Shown piece by piece: positions 1 to 7,232 of a stretch of DNA of 12,649 nt. The first letter of the stretch is position 1. Each line of letters begins with the position of its first letter. The notes under the pieces were generated by a model. It searched no databases. It was not told the origin of the DNA and worked only from the letters and a program-made list of their open reading frames with translations. The DNA lies in contig CALJIH010000099.1 in assembly GCA_937974135.1 (NCBI GenBank), positions 1 to 12,649 of the forward strand, in the 5' to 3' direction. Both the position numbers and the translations under genes were made by a program. This stretch comes from an uncultured Cocleimonas sp. GTDB lineage: Bacteria; Pseudomonadota; Gammaproteobacteria; Thiotrichales; Thiotrichaceae.

Positions 1-2
1 TA

Positions 3-788
3 AAGTTAGATGACGTTGTTAGAATACCGCCTATTTTTCTTGACGAAAAACCCAAGAAACCACAGGCACCTGAAAGCGTATTAAACGCGATTAATGATTC
101 AATCATTGTTGAAGATGACGATATTATTCTAATCAACAAACCTTCAGGACTTGCTGTACATGGTGGCACTGGACAAAAATATGGTTTAATTGAAAGCTTT
201 AGGCAATTACGTCCTGAGATGCCATTTGTTGAATTGGTTCATCGTATCGATAAAGAAACCAGTGGAATTCTCATGTTGGCTAAAAGTAGGGGGGTGTTAA
301 TAGAACTCCATGAAATGCTTAAAGATAAAAAAATCAATAAATACTATCAAACACTTTCCTTGGGTAAATGGCAGGGTGGTGTGCAGCACATTCAGAATAA
401 TTTACAACGTCAACAAGGCAAACAACAGAAAGTGAAGGTTGTAACAGAGAATGAAAACAGTAAACAAGCCGAAAGTATTTTTTACCCGATTCATTGCTAT
501 AAGCATAAGAATAAGTTTTATAGTTTGTTAGAAGTCGAGCTCATGACAGGACGAATGCATCAAATCAGAACACAGCTTGCAGATAGAGGAAATCCCATTT
601 TAGGTGATTCACAATATGGTGATTTTGCTACAAATCGTGAGGCTAAAAAGCAACTTGGGTTAAAACGGCTTTTCTTACATGCTTTTCACTTGCACTTCAC
701 ATTAGCAAGCAGTGGTAAAACTTATGACTGTAAAATTCCTTTAGCCGATGACTTAAAAGCAGTGATAGATAATCTCAAAGAACATTGA
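3..788 (+). CDS. rluC: 23S rRNA pseudouridine synthase RluC (5' end outside window)
   Basis: RluC converts uridines 955, 2504 and 2580 of 23S rRNA (E. coli numbering) to pseudouridine. The frame is open from base 3 with no start, so the gene begins upstream and most of the N-terminal S4 RNA-binding domain is missing; what is seen opens with the end of that domain (LDDVVRIPP). Next come the RluA-family motifs NKPSGLAVHGG, the catalytic-loop motif HRIDKETSG (catalytic Asp codon at 249-251), MTGRMHQIR and RLFLHA. The GGTGQKYGLIE and LVHRIDKETSG stretches resemble RluC more than RluA or RluD (the latter is encoded separately at 4194). An ATG at 219 is internal, since clear RluC homology lies before it. 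An exact 16-nt copy of a dispersed repeat lies in frame at 282-297 and encodes KSRGV plus the first base of the next Leu codon. Ends at TGA 786-788, 15 nt before the phosphatase gene. Confidence 0.93.
   Translation, partial: KLDDVVRIPPIFLDEKPKKPQAPESVLNAINDSIIVEDDDIILINKPSGLAVHGGTGQKYGLIESFRQLRPEMPFVELVHRIDKETSGILMLAKSRGVLIELHEMLKDKKINKYYQTLSLGKWQGGVQHIQNNLQRQQGKQQKVKVVTENENSKQAESIFYPIHCYKHKNKFYSLLEVELMTGRMHQIRTQLADRGNPILGDSQYGDFATNREAKKQLGLKRLFLHAFHLHFTLASSGKTYDCKIPLADDLKAVIDNLKEH
282..297 (+). repeat. core of dispersed G-run repeat, inside rluC
   Basis: The sequence AAAAGTAGGGGGGTGT here is identical over 16 nt to the intergenic copies at 1486 and 5214. It lacks their C-plus-T-run tail (TAATAG follows instead). 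It is in phase with the rluC codons AAA AGT AGG GGG GTG T. Identity is seen directly; function is unknown. Confidence 0.8.
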
Positions 789-803
789 TAAGGGCTATAA
801 GCA

Positions 804-1460
804 ATGGGTAAATATACATTATTGGTTTTCGATTGGGACGGAACATTGATAGATTCAAAAGCGCAAATAGTTAATTGCATGCAGTCAACTATTCAGTCAT
901 TAGCATTTGAAAGCCGAACAGATGAACAAATCAGTAATATTATTGGTTTAGGTTTAGAAGAAGCGATTCGCTCTTTATATCCAGAACTTAAACTCGAAAC
1001 GATCAGATACGCCGCACAAACCTACAGAGAACATTATTTGAATAAAGACAAAACACCAAGTCCGCTTTTTGAAGGAGTCAATGATGTTTTGGATAATCTA
1101 AAAGAGTCGGGTTATGACTTAGCCATTGCAACAGGCAAATCGCGACGTGGTTTAGATAAAGGTCTAATTGAGTCTAAGCTTGAATCGTATTTTCCTATAA
1201 CACGGTGTGCAGATGAAACTAGATCAAAACCACATCCCCAAATGCTAGAAGAAATTTTGGTTGATTTTAATACAAACCCTGAAAATGCATTAATGATAGG
1301 AGACAGCGAATACGATCTACAACTGGCGAATAATACTAAAGTTGATGGCTTGGCTGTCAGTTATGGTGTACATGGTTTAATGCGTTTGTTAAAGCAAGAT
1401 CCTGTCGGTTTTATCGATGATATAAAGCAACTACCCAAATGGTTATCCGATCACGGCTAA
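804..1460 (+). CDS. HAD-superfamily (subfamily IA) phosphatase, phosphoglycolate phosphatase-like
   Basis: A 218-residue cytosolic haloacid dehalogenase-type hydrolase. All four HAD motifs are visible: motif I DWDGT at residues 10-14 (nucleophile Asp10, acid/base Asp12), motif II in AIATGKS near residue 108, the motif III lysine in RSKPHP near 142, and motif IV IGDSEYD near 166. A helical cap of the Gph/PGMB type lies between motifs I and II. A Shine-Dalgarno AAGGG at 790-794 lies 9 nt before the ATG, supporting this start, and the 15-nt gap to rluC suggests co-transcription. A similar hydrolase follows rluC in Pseudomonas (PA2975-PA2974), so the pairing is conserved. The substrate cannot be read from the sequence: phosphoglycolate is one option, another small phosphate ester equally possible. 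Confidence 0.88.
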   Translation: MGKYTLLVFDWDGTLIDSKAQIVNCMQSTIQSLAFESRTDEQISNIIGLGLEEAIRSLYPELKLETIRYAAQTYREHYLNKDKTPSPLFEGVNDVLDNLKESGYDLAIATGKSRRGLDKGLIESKLESYFPITRCADETRSKPHPQMLEEILVDFNTNPENALMIGDSEYDLQLANNTKVDGLAVSYGVHGLMRLLKQDPVGFIDDIKQLPKWLSDHG

Positions 1461-1485
1461 GTGTCAATACGAACTTAAATAGGTC

Positions 1486-1508
1486 AAAAGTAGGGGGGTG
1501 TCTTTTTT
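1486..1508 (+). repeat. dispersed G-run repeat, copy between phosphatase and sulP
   Basis: A 23-nt element: core AAAAGTAGGGGGGTGT, then C and six T. It is identical over all 23 nt to the copy at 5214-5236. It fills the short gap between two convergent genes and overlaps the last 2 nt of the SulP stop codon. The ends (AAAAG and CTTTT) can pair as a weak 5-bp stem with the G run in the loop, followed by T on either strand, so weak bidirectional terminator activity is possible but not convincing. No other terminator is visible in this gap. Confidence 0.85.
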
Positions 1509-3057
1509 ACTTTAAATTAATCTTATCCGCAACATTATCAGCAGCTATATGATATTCAGGATCTTCAACTACATTCACTTCTACCAGCGGTCCCGCTCTT
1601 TGTAAGAGCAAACGACATTCCCTACTAAGATGCTTTAGATGCAAGCGCTTACCTGCACGATCGTACCTTTCTGCCAGCTTATCAATGGCTTCAATAGCAG
1701 AATGATCGGCTATTCTTGATTTTTTGAAATCAACAACAACATCGTCGGTGTCTTCACGAGGCGAAAAGATATCTTGGAAATTTTTGATTGAAGCAAAGAA
1801 TAAAGGCCCGTCAATTTCATACACTTTATTTCCAAGTGAATCAACACTCACTTCTGCATCAATATGCTTAGCATTTTCCCATGCGAAGATGAGCGCTGAT
1901 AAAATTACACCTACGATAACTGCTAAGGCTAAATTATCCGAGATTACTGTTATCACTGTGACCGCTACAATGATCAACCAATCTGTAATTGGTATTTTAC
2001 CCAGCATGCGTAGACTTCCCCATTCGAAAGTGCCTATTACCACCATAAACATCACACCGACCAACACGGCAATGGGAATAGCTTCAATAAGGGATGAAGC
2101 ATAGAGAATGAATATCAATAGGAATATGGATGCTGATATTCCTGATAATCTTTGCCGTCCACCAGACTTGATATTAATAATACTTTGACCGACCATGGCA
2201 CATCCGCCCATGCCACTAAACATACCCGTTACAGTGTTCGCTACACCTTGACCAAAACACTCACGATTTGGTTGGCCCGTAGTTTCGGTTAGCTCATCAA
2301 CTAAGTTTAAGGTCAATAAGCTCTCTATCAAACCTACCAATGCCATGACCATTGCATAGGGAAATACAACTTTTAGTGCTTCCCATGACAACTCAACTTG
2401 AGGTAGATGGAAAGGAGGGAATGATCCTTTAATAGAGGCCATATCGGCAACAGTTCGGGTATCTAGATTCAAACCTAATACCAATAAGGTACCAACGACA
2501 ATGGCTGCTAAAGTCGAGGGTATCGCTTTAGTATAACGTGGCAGAATTTGAATGATTACCATGGTTAAAATAATTAACCCAATCATAATCGCCAATGGCA
2601 TTCCTGAAATCCATTGATGCACACCTTCAGCATCACTTATTTTAAAGTGCTCAAATTGAGCGATCAGAATCACCAAAGCTAAACCGTTTACAAATCCAAG
2701 AAAAACGGGATGTGGCACTAAACGAATAAACTTACCCATTTTCAAAATACCAAAGGTAATTTGAATCAAACCCATCATCATCACTGCTGCAAAAAGGTAT
2801 TCTTCGCCATGTGATAGCACTAAGCTACCAACCACAACTGCAATGGCGCCAGTTGCACCAGATATCATTCCAGGACGACCACCAACAATTGAAGCTATCA
2901 AACCAATGATAAAAGCTGCATATAAACCTGTTAATGGATGAAGATGTGCAAGTATGGCAAAAGCAACAGCTTCTGGAACCAAAGCAAGAGCGACTGTTAA
3001 ACCAGAAAGTAAATCGTTTTTGATACTTTCTTTGCGCTGAGAAATTATGCTAAACAT
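1507..3057 (-). CDS. SulP-family inorganic anion transporter with C-terminal STAS domain
   Basis: A 516-residue inner-membrane transporter of the SulP (SLC26-like) family. The N-terminal ~400 residues are strongly hydrophobic with family-typical segments: VPEAVAFAILA and GLYAAFIIGL near the start, GGRPGMISGATGAIAVV, FVNGLALVI and MGGCAMVGQSIIN near the middle. The last ~110 residues form a cytosolic STAS domain, with VVDFKKSRIADHSAIEAID matching the conserved ligand or phospho-site loop. SulP proteins carry sulfate, bicarbonate or dicarboxylates; the sequence does not decide, and no sulfur-assimilation or carbonic-anhydrase gene is nearby. It is a single-gene unit, convergent with the phosphatase and separated from upstream bamD by a terminator. 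No strong Shine-Dalgarno is seen before the ATG, but the protein start fits the family. Confidence 0.92.
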   Translation of the reverse strand: MFSIISQRKESIKNDLLSGLTVALALVPEAVAFAILAHLHPLTGLYAAFIIGLIASIVGGRPGMISGATGAIAVVVGSLVLSHGEEYLFAAVMMMGLIQITFGILKMGKFIRLVPHPVFLGFVNGLALVILIAQFEHFKISDAEGVHQWISGMPLAIMIGLIILTMVIIQILPRYTKAIPSTLAAIVVGTLLVLGLNLDTRTVADMASIKGSFPPFHLPQVELSWEALKVVFPYAMVMALVGLIESLLTLNLVDELTETTGQPNRECFGQGVANTVTGMFSGMGGCAMVGQSIINIKSGGRQRLSGISASIFLLIFILYASSLIEAIPIAVLVGVMFMVVIGTFEWGSLRMLGKIPITDWLIIVAVTVITVISDNLALAVIVGVILSALIFAWENAKHIDAEVSVDSLGNKVYEIDGPLFFASIKNFQDIFSPREDTDDVVVDFKKSRIADHSAIEAIDKLAERYDRAGKRLHLKHLSRECRLLLQRAGPLVEVNVVEDPEYHIAADNVADKINLK

Positions 3058-3093
3058 GATTAAATTTTTATCGATTGGATATGATTGGCGCGG

Positions 3094-3125
3094 AGTATAA
3101 CGCTTTTATATACGATTAATATCGT
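3094..3125 (-). promoter_or_regulatory. possible sulP promoter with overlapping dyad
   Basis: On the minus strand a TATACT hexamer (3099-3094) lies about 37 nt upstream of the SulP ATG and could be a -10 box. There is no good -35 match at 16-18 nt. In that position sits a dyad, ACGAT (3112-3116) and ATCGT (3121-3125), with a 4-nt centre, which could be an operator. Inferred from motifs only. Confidence 0.25.
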
Positions 3126-3168
3126 TATTTTTATTATCACTGGATTAATCTATTCTTTTTTGTAAGGA

Positions 3169-3202
3169 AAAAAATAAGGGACTGAATAGTCCCTTATTTT
3201 TT
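3169..3202 (-). terminator. intrinsic terminator of bamD
   Basis: A perfect 15-bp inverted repeat (arms 3169-3183 and 3188-3202, containing AAGGGACT / AGTCCCTT) with a 4-nt loop starts 16 nt beyond the bamD stop. Read on the minus strand, the hairpin ends in a run of seven T. The plus strand also ends in six T, so it could act in both directions, but the only gene ending here is bamD. Confidence 0.9.
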
Positions 3203-3218
3203 AGGTGTGAATGTGAAT

Positions 3219-4010
3219 CTACAAACAGCTAAATTTAGTTTTGGTAGGGAAATTGAGTTTTAAAACTCGCATTGTATCGTTCGCTAAATCATTCTTACCC
3301 ATCTTTCTAGCGGCACAAGTTTTAATTTGTAATGCAGGAATCACTGCAGGGGTGCCTTGATGAAATTTTATCGCATAATCCGCACGATTAAATGCGGCAA
3401 GATAAGCTCCACGTTTCATATAGTACTCTGCAATATTTACTTCTGAATTACCTAAAGTATTCTTTAAATAATGCATTCGTTTTTTTGCATCTTCGGCGTA
3501 AGGGCTACCTTTGTGACGATTAATTAGTGCCGAGAAATCATTAAATGCCTCTTTTTGGCGAACACCGTCAAGATCAGAGAAATTTCTTGGGAAAACTTTA
3601 TCAACAATGCTTCCTCCACGTGTGAAATTAATTAAACCTCTTAGATATAATGCATAATCCATTCTTGGTGCTCTGGGATATACACGCATGTAACGATCAA
3701 TAGTATCTAATGCCGTATCTGGCTCGTTAAATTTATAATAGGCGTATGCTTGCTCTAGCAAAGCTTGCTGTGCATATCGACCAAGGGGGTATTGAGCTTC
3801 TAGCGATTCATATTTCTTGATAGCAGTTTCAAAATTATTATTATCCATTTCTTTACGTGCTTCTAAGAATAAAGTCTTCGCTGAAACACTAGGATCTATC
3901 TTTGGTTTTTTCTTAGTTTTTGAACAAGCAGAAAGCGTAAAGCATAGTACAAACGCTAAACCAAGGCTTATCCATAATTTTGAATTATTTGTATGATTGT
4001 TGATGTGCAT
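3219..4010 (-). CDS. bamD: outer membrane assembly lipoprotein BamD
   Basis: BamD is the essential lipoprotein of the BAM complex, which inserts beta-barrel proteins into the outer membrane, acting from the periplasmic face. The 263-residue product has a lipoprotein signal peptide: a short polar N-terminus, a hydrophobic stretch at 12-27 and the lipobox LSAC with Cys29 as the lipidation site. The mature part is built of tetratricopeptide-like repeats, with family-typical stretches such as ALLEQAYAYYKFNEPDTAL, DRYMRVYPRAP, DYALYLRGL, AFNDFSALINRHKGSPYAEDA and EVNIAEYYMKRGAYLAA. Length is close to the E. coli protein (245). A Shine-Dalgarno AAAGGG lies about 8 nt before the ATG. It is divergent from rluD, as in E. 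coli and many other gammaproteobacteria, and ends in a strong terminator. Confidence 0.95.
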   Translation of the reverse strand: MHINNHTNNSKLWISLGLAFVLCFTLSACSKTKKKPKIDPSVSAKTLFLEARKEMDNNNFETAIKKYESLEAQYPLGRYAQQALLEQAYAYYKFNEPDTALDTIDRYMRVYPRAPRMDYALYLRGLINFTRGGSIVDKVFPRNFSDLDGVRQKEAFNDFSALINRHKGSPYAEDAKKRMHYLKNTLGNSEVNIAEYYMKRGAYLAAFNRADYAIKFHQGTPAVIPALQIKTCAARKMGKNDLANDTMRVLKLNFPTKTKFSCL

Positions 4011-4045
4011 AATGTGCCCTTTAAAACCTTTGATACGATATTTTT

Positions 4046-4072
4046 TTTATAAATATTTAAATTTGGTGCCAA
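4046..4072 (-). promoter_or_regulatory. possible bamD promoter
   Basis: On the minus strand TTGGCA (4072-4067), one mismatch from the -35 consensus, is followed after 15 nt by TATAAA (4051-4046), or after 17 nt by the poorer TAAAAA. This is upstream of the bamD ATG at 4010. Short spacing and AT-rich surroundings make it tentative. Confidence 0.35.
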
Positions 4073-4157
4073 TTCAAAAATTTGTTTAATTATTGCGCAA
4101 TTATACAACACTTTAGTTATTAGAACAGTATTACAACATATACGGCATAGATTCCCT

Positions 4158-4163
4158 TATAAT
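4158..4163 (+). promoter_or_regulatory. possible -10 box of rluD
   Basis: A consensus TATAAT lies 30 nt before the rluD ATG. No good -35 hexamer is present at 16-18 nt upstream, so this is a candidate only. It would give a leader of roughly 25 nt. Confidence 0.4.
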
Positions 4164-4193
4164 TGGAAACACTTTATTAAAACTTACGGTTAA

Positions 4194-5183
4194 ATGACTA
4201 AAGAACAACAGAAAAGTTCAGACATTGATAATTTATCTGAACAACATCAACAGTCTTTTGAGTATTCTGTCCCCTTAGAGTATTTGGGTGAACGATTGGA
4301 TAGAGTGGTTGCTGAATTATGTCCTGACTTTTCACGAAGTCAGTTACAAAAATGGATTAAATCTGGTGATATTCTTTTGAATGGTCAAGCTTCTAATGTC
4401 AGAAATAAAGTATCAGCTAATGATGTGATTAAAGTAACGCCAATACCTGAGACTAAGGTCAACGATTTACCCGAATCTATCGCTTTAGATATTGTTTATG
4501 AGGATGACCATCTATTGGTGCTCAATAAACCTGCAGGACTTGTGGTGCATCCCGGTGCGGGTAATCAAAACGGCACGCTCGTAAATGGTTTGTTGGCTCA
4601 TAATAAAGAGCAAAAGAATCTGCCTCGTGCTGGTATCGTACATCGTCTAGATAAAGATACAACGGGTTTAATGATGGTTGCTAAGACCTTAGAAACTCAC
4701 AATGCATTGGTCAATCAATTACAAGAACGTGAAGTTAAACGAGAGTATTTAGCCTTAGTGGCTAAAGATGTCATTGCTGGAGATACCATCGACGCTAATA
4801 TTGGACGTCATCCCAGAGACCGCAAAAAAATGACTGTGCATACTACCGGTGGTGGTAAAACTGCCATCACTCATTATCGTGTTGAAAAACGCTTATTAAG
4901 TCATTCTTTACTTCGAGTAAACCTTGAAACAGGCAGAACACACCAGATTCGAGTGCATCTTTCATGGAAGCATATGCCAATCGTAGGTGATCGTGTTTAT
5001 GGTGGTAGAACAAAAGTACCCGCTAATATAGATGAAACGCTACGCAAACAATTACAAGGTTTCAACCGACAAGCTTTGCATGCAACGCGACTAACAATTA
5101 CCCATCCTTATACTAATGAGTTGATTTCCTGGGAAGTTGGAGTTCCTAAGGATATGCAAAATTTAATTAATAGTTTGAGTTAA
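4194..5183 (+). CDS. rluD: 23S rRNA pseudouridine synthase RluD
   Basis: RluD makes pseudouridines 1911, 1915 and 1917 in helix 69 of 23S rRNA, important for ribosome assembly. The product has 329 residues, close to E. coli RluD (326). An S4 RNA-binding domain spans about residues 30-92 (ERLDRVVAELCPDFSRSQLQ, GDILLNGQ). The catalytic domain follows with LVLNKPAGLVVHPGAGNQNG, HRLDKDTTGLMMVAKT (His150, catalytic Asp153), ETGRTHQIRVH, PIVGDRVYGG and RQALHA. The HPGAGN and HRLDKDTTGLMMVAKT sequences are RluD-type rather than RluC-type. Divergence from bamD is the usual gammaproteobacterial arrangement and supports the assignment. No strong Shine-Dalgarno precedes the ATG, and the ~30-residue acidic and Gln-rich N-terminus before the S4 domain is somewhat long. 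Confidence 0.95.
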   Translation: MTKEQQKSSDIDNLSEQHQQSFEYSVPLEYLGERLDRVVAELCPDFSRSQLQKWIKSGDILLNGQASNVRNKVSANDVIKVTPIPETKVNDLPESIALDIVYEDDHLLVLNKPAGLVVHPGAGNQNGTLVNGLLAHNKEQKNLPRAGIVHRLDKDTTGLMMVAKTLETHNALVNQLQEREVKREYLALVAKDVIAGDTIDANIGRHPRDRKKMTVHTTGGGKTAITHYRVEKRLLSHSLLRVNLETGRTHQIRVHLSWKHMPIVGDRVYGGRTKVPANIDETLRKQLQGFNRQALHATRLTITHPYTNELISWEVGVPKDMQNLINSLS

Positions 5184-5213
5184 TCTAGCTATATATAGAT
5201 AGAGAAAACGCTT

Positions 5214-5236
5214 AAAAGTAGGGGGGTGTCTTTTTT
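5214..5236 (+). repeat. dispersed G-run repeat, copy between rluD and eamA-type gene
   Basis: Identical over all 23 nt to the copy at 1486-1508: core AAAAGTAGGGGGGTGT, then C and six T. Again it lies in a gap between convergent genes (rluD ends at 5183, the transporter at 5252) in the same orientation relative to the window. No independent terminator hairpin is visible in the gap, although a short self-complementary CTATATATAG lies at 5189-5198. Confidence 0.85.
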
Positions 5237-5251
5237 ATATTTATTTCTTCA

Positions 5252-6139
5252 TTACCTGTTATTTAAGCTTAACCATAACCCTAAAGCGATAAATCCACCG
5301 CCAATCAAGTGATAAAACTCTAATGATTCTCCTAAGAAAACAATCGCTAAAATAGCCCCAGCAAAAGGCATCAAGTGTATATATTGACCTCCTTTGGCAG
5401 CCCCAATTTTACTGATTCCATAATTCCAAGATAGAGTCGCAATAATTGAAGGAAATATAGCTATATACAAAATAGCTTTAATATTTAATGGAGACCAGAT
5501 AATAGCGGTTTCATCAAATGGATTGAGATAAAAGACTGGTGCTAAAAAGCAAATACCGAGTAATACACATACACCAAAAAATAATAATAATGGTAATTCT
5601 TTTGGACGTAAATATTTAAGCAATATCGAATAGCTCGCCCAAACAAGCGCGGCCAGCAGCATCCACATATCACCTTTGTTGACAGATAATTGCTTAATAA
5701 TTTCACTATCCACTCTACTGATAATTGCAATCACCCCAACGAAAGAGATAAACACCCCAAGCCATTGTTTAGTCGAAATACTCTCATTCAAAAATAAAGC
5801 AGAAATTAATAAGATAAACACTGGGATAAATGAATTGAGGATGATGGCGTTAGTTGCTGTTGTTTCTTGTAAAGCAATATAAGCAAACGTATTAAAAGCT
5901 GACACGCCTAATATCCCAAGGATACTTAAGCCTACTAGGTTTGCTTTGATCACTTTTCTATATTGCCAAAGTGGTTTGATAATAAAGGGAAATAAAAATA
6001 TAAAAGATAGCGTCCAGCGTGAAAAAGCTAATCCTACAGGACCAGTTGTATCTGCTACAGCTCTACCTACGACAAAATTACCCGCCCAAAAAATAGGAGG
6101 AAGAAGTAGAATAAAATAAACCAAAAGCCCATGGCGCAT
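5252..6139 (-). CDS. EamA-family (DMT superfamily) transporter
   Basis: A 295-residue inner-membrane protein of the drug/metabolite transporter superfamily, made of two EamA repeats (about residues 7-140 and 155-292) with ten predicted transmembrane helices. Family signatures are PIFWAGNFVVGRAVA in helix 1, NTFAYIALQETTATNAIILNSFIPVF with LNESISTKQWLGVFISFVGVI in repeat 1, and WNYGISKIGAAKGGQYIHLMPFAGAILAIVFLGE in repeat 2 (quoted in pieces: helix 8, then the LMPF segment, then FLGE). The substrate is unknown; family members export amino acids, metabolites or drugs. The ATG lies 2 nt beyond the stop of the DUF599 gene and has no clear Shine-Dalgarno, so translation is probably coupled within one operon. 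Confidence 0.9.
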   Translation of the reverse strand: MRHGLLVYFILLLPPIFWAGNFVVGRAVADTTGPVGLAFSRWTLSFIFLFPFIIKPLWQYRKVIKANLVGLSILGILGVSAFNTFAYIALQETTATNAIILNSFIPVFILLISALFLNESISTKQWLGVFISFVGVIAIISRVDSEIIKQLSVNKGDMWMLLAALVWASYSILLKYLRPKELPLLLFFGVCVLLGICFLAPVFYLNPFDETAIIWSPLNIKAILYIAIFPSIIATLSWNYGISKIGAAKGGQYIHLMPFAGAILAIVFLGESLEFYHLIGGGFIALGLWLSLNNR

Positions 6140-6141
6140 TG

Positions 6142-6828
6142 CTATTTATTCATGGCTTTCATTGTTTTTGAAGCGAATTCACGTCGATAAGTAACAAGTG
6201 TTACGATGATGGTAGAAACCATAAAAAAATAGGGATTGATAAACCAAGCCAACGCAGCTATAGCATATTCATAACCACGCATACCATCGATAAAGTGCCT
6301 GCTAGCTCGATTAATAACTGTCCCTAAATTCTCAGCATAGAAACTCTTTTCTTCTTGAGGGGCAGTAAACTCAGGGGCAGCACCCACCATGAAAATGGTG
6401 GCATTAAATTGTCTAATTGACCAAACTAGTTTAAAGAATACAAATATAAAAATGACAATGATAAGGAGTAATTTAAGTTTCCAGAATGCGACGCTTACAT
6501 GTTGTGCGAAAGGAATATCATAAGTCACTTGAATGGCATCTTCGACAACACCAAATACGGTAATTAAACTGGCTAAAACCAGTAAACTTGTGGATGCGAA
6601 AAAAGAAACGCTACGCATTAAATTACCGATTAAGGCAACATCTGGCATGCGGTTTTCACGGTCTAATAATCGAAGCATCCATTGATTTCTAACACTTCTG
6701 CTAGTGATATGAAGAGATATTCTATCTTTGCTGTAATTATACCGACTGCTGAGTTTTGAAATAGTGAACCAAGCAACAAAGAAGAAGATAAAAGCAAAAA
6801 TATCCGACAAAGAAATATCGGAAGGCAT
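6142..6828 (-). CDS. DUF599 family membrane protein
   Basis: A 228-residue predicted inner-membrane protein that I recognise as DUF599 by its layout: an N-terminal membrane helix (about 9-27), then a basic segment with RNQWMLRLLDRENRMPDVALIGNLMRS, which is typical of the family, then helices near 75-95, 113-133 and 195-215, and a C-terminal YRREFASKTMKAM tail. The AAPEF motif and the segment around NRASRHFIDGMRGYEYAIAAL between helices 3 and 4 also fit. No biochemical role is known for this family, and none should be inferred from the adjacent transporter. It shares an operon with the downstream EamA gene (2-nt gap) and follows the PA3496-like small gene by 94 nt with no convincing terminator between them. 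Confidence 0.8.
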   Translation of the reverse strand: MPSDISLSDIFAFIFFFVAWFTISKLSSRYNYSKDRISLHITSRSVRNQWMLRLLDRENRMPDVALIGNLMRSVSFFASTSLLVLASLITVFGVVEDAIQVTYDIPFAQHVSVAFWKLKLLLIIVIFIFVFFKLVWSIRQFNATIFMVGAAPEFTAPQEEKSFYAENLGTVINRASRHFIDGMRGYEYAIAALAWFINPYFFMVSTIIVTLVTYRREFASKTMKAMNK

Positions 6829-6922
6829 AAGCTTTCCCCAAGAATATTAAAAAAATATTATAGGGTTAAAGGAGTAATACTTAAACTTAAGAGTAGTAAT
6901 TTAAGAAAATAATTTAATTAAT

Positions 6923-7129
6923 CTAATCTAATAAGAAATCGTCATCAAAGACTTCTTTCAAGCTACGTTCTAATTCTTTTTTCTCTAAGTAATCTTCAAT
7001 ATTGCGGCGTACCACGTGAGCTTTCTCTTTTTTACCTTCTTTATCGTCTTTACTTACTTCTTCGATAGAAGGAATAACTTCTTTATTGCCATCTAATTCT
7101 GGATTCAACGATTGGTCGTTATATCTCAT
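6923..7129 (-). CDS. small acidic PA3496-family-like protein
   Basis: A 68-residue, highly charged soluble protein with no signal peptide or membrane segment. The N-terminal half is acidic and disordered-looking; the C-terminal half carries VVRRNIEDYLEKKELERSL followed by an acidic FDDDFLLD end. That pattern (RR-x-IEDYLE-x-K-x-L-x-x-x-L and acidic tail) matches my memory of the small family named after P. aeruginosa PA3496 and described as a putative envelope integrity protein. The function is not established. A strong Shine-Dalgarno (AAGGGGA) lies a few nt before the ATG, making this a real gene despite its size. It is probably the first gene of the unit with DUF599 and EamA. Confidence 0.7.
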   Translation of the reverse strand: MRYNDQSLNPELDGNKEVIPSIEEVSKDDKEGKKEKAHVVRRNIEDYLEKKELERSLKEVFDDDFLLD

Positions 7130-7226
7130 AATAATCCCCTTTCTGCCTTTCTTGTTATTATTTGTTTTAAAAATTCAAACAGATAGATTTAACTTATCTG
7201 CATATTCTTTTTTTTAGTATGATTAC

Positions 7227-7232
7227 ATTATA
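7227..7232 (-). promoter_or_regulatory. possible -10 box upstream of the small PA3496-like gene
   Basis: A consensus TATAAT on the minus strand (7232-7227) lies about 98 nt before the ATG at 7129. No good -35 is found at standard spacing. Between it and the gene is a dyad, CAGATA (7180-7185) and TATCTG (7195-7200). If this is the promoter the leader would be about 90 nt long. Confidence 0.3.

Noticed and set aside
219..788. rluC starting at the ATG at 219
   Set aside because: Strong RluC motifs (NKPSGLAVHGG) are encoded upstream in the same open frame, so this ATG is internal.
1486..1508. The G-run repeat as an ordinary intrinsic terminator
   Set aside because: The only possible stem is five A/T-rich pairs around a G-run loop, the core also occurs inside a gene, and one copy lies upstream of smc; strong conservation of the loop does not fit a plain terminator.
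1724..2104. 126-codon plus-strand frame inside the SulP gene
   Set aside because: It is an antisense shadow of a well-conserved transporter; the composition is Thr/Ser/Ile-rich as expected from reverse-reading membrane segments.
6829..6922. Terminator between the PA3496-like gene and the DUF599 gene
   Set aside because: Only weak self-complementary AATATT sequence is present, without a GC stem, so I assume read-through.
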